64,000 bases of DNA from Solanum dulcamara (lineage: Eukaryota; Streptophyta; Magnoliopsida; Solanales; Solanaceae), in NCBI RefSeq assembly GCF_947179165.1, contig NC_077242.1, forward strand, positions 32,299,097 through 32,363,096, read 5' to 3'. The translations under genes and the position numbers were made by a program. Of the stretch, positions 59,690-64,000 are shown piece by piece; the first letter of the stretch is position 1; every line of letters begins with the position of its first letter. The notes under the pieces were generated by a model. It did not search any database. It saw nothing but the letters and a program-made list of their open reading frames with translations, and was not told the origin of the DNA.

Positions 59690-61655
59690 ATAGGCTTACC
59701 TCTTCTTCAGTGTTAACTTTATCAAAAGGTTCCGATGGTTTCGTCGTGTTTTGTGATGCTTCACAAGTTGGTCTTGGTTGTGTGCTAATGCAAAATGGTA
59801 ATGAGATAGCCTATGCTTCAAGGCAACTCAAGGCACATGAGAATAATTACCCGACTCATGACTTGGAGTTGGAAAAGGTACTATTTGCTTTAAAGTTGTG
59901 GAGACACTATCTCTATGGAGTTCATATGGATCTTTTTACAGATCAAAAGAGTTTGCAATCTGTGTTCACTCAAAAGGATTTGAACCTTCGATACAGAAGA
60001 TGGTTTGAGTTATTAAAGGATTATGACATGAGTGTGCTATACCATTCAGGTAAGGCAAATATGATTGCCGATGCTCTTAGTAGATTGTACATGAATAGTG
60101 TCACTCATATTGATGATTATAAGAGAGAGCTAGTTTGGGATGTGTATAGATTAGACTGTTTGGGTATTCTATTGGTTGATATCGAGTATGGTGGTGTTAT
60201 TGTACAGAATGGTTTCGAGTCATCTCTTGTGGTGGATGTAAAGGAAAATCAAGATAGTGATCCCACTTTGGTTGAATTGAAAAAAACAGTTGCTGAAAAA
60301 GCCATTAAGGCTTTTTCTCAAGGGAGAGATAGTGTTTTATGATATCAAGGCCAATTATGTATTTCAAATATGGATAGCTTGAAGGATATGATATTGTCCG
60401 AAGCTCATAGTTTATGGTATTCTGTTCATCCAGGCTCCACAAAGATGTATCAAGATTTAAGGAAAGTGTATTGGTGGAATGGCATAAAAAGGGATATTGC
60501 GAAATTCATGGCTAAGTGTCCTAATTGTCAACAAGTGAAGGTTGAGCACCAAAAATGGGGAGGTTTGGCTCAAGACATTAAGATTCCTACTTGGAAGTGG
60601 AAAGCCTTGAATATGGACTTCATTACTGGTTTGCCTCGTACTCATAGACAATATGACTCTATTTGGGTAATTGTTGACCGAATGACTAAGTCGACTTATT
60701 TTATCTCAGTTAAGGCTTATATTTAGCTGAAGACTATGCTAGGTTGTATATTCGAGAGTTGGTTAAGCTTCATGGTGTTCCATTTTCTATCATCTCAAAT
60801 AGGGGTACTCAGTTTGTATCTCATTTTTGGAGATCCTTCCAAAAAGGTCCTGGTACTCAAGTGAAGCTTAGTATAGCTTTTCACCTACAATCTAATGGTT
60901 AGGCCGAGCGCACCATTCAAACATTAGAGGATATATTGAGAGCATGTGTTATTGATTTTAAAGGAAATTGGGAAGATCATTTGTCATTGATACAGTTTCC
61001 TTATAATAACAGTTATCTCTTTAACATTGAGATGGCTCCATTTTAGGCTTTGTATGGTAGGCGGGGTAGATCCCCTATCAGTTGGTTTTACGTAGGTGTA
61101 GTTGATTTGATAGGACACGAGTTGGTATTTGAGGCTATTAAACTCATTAGAGAAAGATTGAAGACAGCCCAAAGCTGATAAAAGTCATATTCGGATGTGA
61201 GAAGAAGAAAACTTGAATTTGAGGTTAATGATTGGGTTTACTTGAAAATTTTACCCATGAAGGGTGTGATGCATTTTGGTAAGAAAGGGAAGTTAGTCCC
61301 TACTAGTTGGCCCATATCATATTTTGAGGTGGATTGGTAAGGTAGCTGATGAGTTGAACCTATTTGATTTTCTTATTCTTATATGTGACAATGTTTTAGA
61401 TTCTCGCATTTCATATTGCATTTTCTTTACTATCTCAGTTGGCCTATGATACCTATTGGGTATCTGTTCTTTTGGTAATCATAATACACTCTGTATCTAT
61501 TTTTGTGATTTTTTGCCTTTAGATTTGGCATCCATGCATCATGTGTTCCATATGTCCTTCAATTTGCTCGGCATAAGTCATAAGCATAGAGATATCCATC
61601 TTCTTGATGAGCATAGTTGTTCGACACTTTTTCAACACCAAGTCCGATACTACTA
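59690..61655 (+). pseudogene. Chromovirus pol fragment (RNase H, integrase, chromodomain start), broken
   Basis: 59,710-60,342 encodes RNase [17 protein letters not shown] (Asp), [20 protein letters not shown] (Glu), [12 protein letters not shown] (Asp), ADALSR. 60,370-60,726 is the integrase N-terminal zinc domain and early core (WYSVHPGSTKMYQDLRKV, KCPNCQQVKVEHQ, NMDFITGLPRTHRQYDSIWV). A stop at 60,724 and a frameshift follow, but SNRGTQFVSHFWRSFQKG-type and AERTIQ-type text persists to 61,000 in other frames. 61,200-61,355 gives PMKGVMHFGKKGK and IGKVADELNL, then a 153-base insertion (61,360-61,512), then LPLDLASMHHVFHM and a decayed chromodomain start to about 61,655. RT and everything upstream are missing. 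Related to the integrase at 30,840-32,343. Confidence 0.88.
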
Positions 61656-62252
61656 AAATAAACTTTCTCATTCAGGCACAAGAGTCGGCTACAAGGATGG
61701 AGCATATTTGGATAACTTTGTGAACTTAAGGGAATACGCCCTCAAACTCATGTTTCCTTGCTTGAGGTTTATGAATTCCAATACTTTTGCCTCCCTTAAC
61801 TCAAGTGGAAAGAAGTTATCAAAAAATGCAACCTTGAACTTTTCCTAACTTATGGGACCATCTTCCACCCTTTTGGTTTTCTATTGGTTGTACCAAACTT
61901 GAGCGACACATTTGAGTTGGTAGGCCGCCAATTCTGCCTTCTCTTCCAGAGATACTTCCATAATCTCCACAATCTTGTACAATTCATCAATAAAGTCTTA
62001 GGGATCCTCATCCACCTTGGATCCATGAAATTTGGGAGGGTTCATCCTTGTGAAATCTCTAACCCTAGAGGTCGGAGTAGTCACAACTTGAGGAGCTTCT
62101 ACCTCTTGATTCACTTGAGTAGTAATGGCTTGGGCTAGCATTTAAAAATTGGCTCAAAACTCTGCATTAGTCACTTGATCATTCAAATGAGCATTCGAAG
62201 CTTATGGCTCCTCTTCAACATTCCTTTGGATGGGAACTCTTCATGGAGGCAT
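61655..62252 (-). pseudogene. Chromovirus gag, N-terminal part, broken
   Basis: Capsid protein of a minus-strand gypsy element. The ATG at 62,250-62,252 is followed by MPP, a TGA where family members have Arg, and RVPIQRNVEEE. Then come LNDQVTNAEF, RVRDFTRMNPPKFHGSKVDE (about 62,020-62,080), FIDELYKIVEIMEVSLEEKA, ELAAYQLKCVAQVWYNQ, a stop, and REAKVLEFINLKQGNMSLRA (about 61,735-61,800). Stops lie at positions of Arg, Gln and Trp in relatives. The gag stops near 61,655, where the oppositely oriented pol fragment begins. Zinc knuckles and protease are absent. Confidence 0.85.
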
Positions 62253-62454
62253 GATTCTGTAATCGCAAAGAGAAAATATTAGAGGAAGAAACCTTAGGGT
62301 TCAACTTTATAGAACAATGAGATCATAAAAAATATGAAGTGTTTCCTAAGACACCTTATAGCCTCCTATTCATAGATTTGATGCGTTTCACACTGATGAA
62401 CAAGACTCTACTCGACGCGGCATGTTAGACTTCCTAGGACACTTGAACTTTGTG
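62253..62454 (-). other. Leader between PBS and gag of the right-edge chromovirus
   Basis: About 200 noncoding bases between the gag ATG and the primer-binding site, as in relatives. A related leader lies at about 10,310-10,408 next to the PBS of element A, sharing CTTCATAGACTCCCAGG-like text (compare 62,428-62,446). Confidence 0.6.
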
Positions 62455-62468
62455 CTCTGATACCAAGT
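62455..62468 (-). promoter_or_regulatory. Primer-binding site (initiator Met-tRNA) of the right-edge chromovirus
   Basis: The minus strand reads TTGGTATCAGAGC, an exact match to the canonical TGGTATCAGAGC site, followed in the leader by AC. It abuts the LTR end TTGTGACA at 62,470. Confidence 0.9.
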
Positions 62469-62469
62469 T

Positions 62470-64000
62470 TGTCACAACCTGTTCGTGGTCCTAGTTGTAA
62501 CACGGTGATTAGAATCTCGGAGGACTCCAACCAAGACTCTTAGCATGAAATTCATGAGCATACATAAGGTAAATAAGAAATAAAGCTAAATTAATACATG
62601 GAAGAAAATTCTCTAATAGAATATATTTCTCGAAATGAGAAATGACAACATAGACTCTTTACTATCTAACATGCCTCTAATAACTAGATGGGGGCATAAC
62701 AGAAGCCTCTAGCTCACCCATATAGACTACATAAGAGAATCAGGTAAAAACTATCAAAGTAAGAAATAAATGCCATATCCTCGAGTTGTGAGGACTCACC
62801 AACATTAAGCAGCTAATAGAAACACTCTAGTCATGAGTAGGAGGAGGATGAACGTGATCGTCGATCCCTATATTATGATACAACGTAGGCAAAAAGTATG
62901 TGTTAGCACATAGAATGCACTAAGTATGTAAAAATATACATCAACAATAAACATAAGAAATAATCAGTATGAATCATGGAATACAAGATCAATATCTTTA
63001 AAACATGAATAAAGTCATGAAAATATTAAAACATTGATCTCATCGGTCAATACATCAAAAGAATATCATAATCATCATAAAAACACATAACTCAACTGAA
63101 ACTGTGTGGGATAGGACCTTTAACCGACATATAAAATCATAGAGCTAATACATGATATTCGATGACTCCTACATTGAGACAGGGGAGCCTACCTTGACAA
63201 AGCATACTCCATTAAGTAACTCTTTAACTGGGCTATGTGGATCCACTAGCTTCTCTTTATTGTCATATGTAAACCTATGCGGGCAACGTAATTTGGGACT
63301 AAAGGTTGCTACTAGGATTTCCTGGGGTGACTAACTGCATTATCAGATCGAACCCCACCTAAACGTCTTCTTGGTGCTAAGTCAATATCCCAATGGAACT
63401 CATATAACATGATCATAAATATCTTAGGGAAAGATAGTAACTATCTATCAATCGATCTTTGCAAAACATCATAAAATAGCTTATCTAACATCATCATTGT
63501 AAAATCGTAGGATTATCTCATCTATCATATAACTCATGCAATATGGGTGTAGGCCTTCCATCATTACATATCTTTGGTCATAAGCATATTTAGGGGCTTA
63601 ATGTGCCCTATCTTTAAATTTGCTTGAAACATCATAGAATCATCATTCATGAACTTCTTTGCATAAAACATCTTTAATTCATAGAATAAATCTTTCATAG
63701 AATATAACTTAAAAATCATGATCATATATCAAAATCATACTTGAAACTAGTATATAGCATAGCCCATTAAAATTCAACTTGAAATCATGCAGTATAATAT
63801 GAATTATACATGATTAGACTAATAACATTAAAATAGATCATAATAAAGAAAACTTGATGAAAATTATGAAATTAAAGCTTTTAATTGAAGGATTCATAAG
63901 AGAATTGAGAAAAGATTTTTGGGATTCAATGGATGAAAGGTACCCATGGATAAAATACCACATACCTTGACCTTGATAATACCTAAACTTGAAAAGAATG
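62470..64000 (-). repeat. Partial 5' LTR of the right-edge chromovirus
   Basis: Starts TGTCACAACCTG on the plus strand (the minus-strand LTR end is CAGGTTGTGACA) next to the PBS and gag, and continues past the window edge, so at least 1.53 kb. The opening TGTCACAACCTG closely matches the LTR of element B at 16,856 (TTTCACAACCTG). No coding sequence; the short ORFs are unconserved. Confidence 0.75.

Noticed and set aside
61340..61520. Intron in the chromovirus integrase
   Set aside because: The acceptor-like CTTTAG is present in uninterrupted family members as coding sequence and the inserted part has no GT donor at its edge; an insertion is more likely.

Overview
This 64 kb window looks like repeat-rich, heterochromatin-type DNA from a flowering plant, most likely a member of the nightshade family (Solanaceae). 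The family assignment is inferred from RTE-type LINEs with TTG-repeat tails and from the style of the Athila and chromovirus proteins. I found no intact host gene, no rRNA or tRNA gene and no CRISPR array. Almost everything can be assigned to transposable elements, most of them broken by stops, frameshifts and deletions. Boundaries below rest on paired LTRs, TG...CA ends, primer-binding sites and target-site duplications (TSDs) read by eye.

Left third (1-19,543), a three-level nest. The outermost element, 'B', is a minus-strand Ty3/gypsy retrotransposon: its 5' LTR is 16,856-19,543, its decayed interior 12,647-16,837, and its 3' LTR runs off the left edge (1-949 plus 12,588-12,646). A second minus-strand gypsy chromovirus, 'A' (950-12,582), sits inside that 3' LTR. 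A full-length plus-strand RTE LINE (3,268-7,053, 11-bp perfect TSD) sits inside the 3' LTR of A. Truncated RTE 3' sequence (about 19,549-19,797) touches the outer end of B.

Middle (20,687-48,625), a second nest. One old minus-strand RTE LINE is cut in two (20,687-21,677 and 47,452-48,625) by a 25.8 kb insertion. The insertion is a minus-strand Athila-type gypsy element (21,678-47,451) with about 1.6 kb LTRs, a PBS, gag/protease, RT/RNase H, an integrase lacking its catalytic core, and an extra downstream ORF. It was itself hit by a chromovirus 'C' (24,737-35,612; 3.1 kb LTRs, perfect TSD CTAGT) and by a 2.25 kb solo LTR (41,997-44,249) that splits the protease.

Right third (48,640-64,000). 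This holds a hAT-type foldback MITE (49,182-49,814; 8-bp perfect TSD), a complete but dead 5.0 kb Ty1/copia element (51,912-56,916; perfect TSD ATATG), a 335-bp TRIM-like miniature LTR element (57,013-57,347), an inverted-repeat element (58,137-58,665) and a DUF4283/zinc-knuckle ORF1 remnant of an L1-type LINE. At the right edge a plus-strand chromovirus pol fragment meets a minus-strand gag that is followed by a PBS and a partial 5' LTR.

The window therefore reads as a stratified record of insertions rather than as a set of cooperating genes. The RTE LINE lineage appears both as one of the oldest layers (the split copy) and as one of the youngest (the full-length copy), which implies long-lasting activity.
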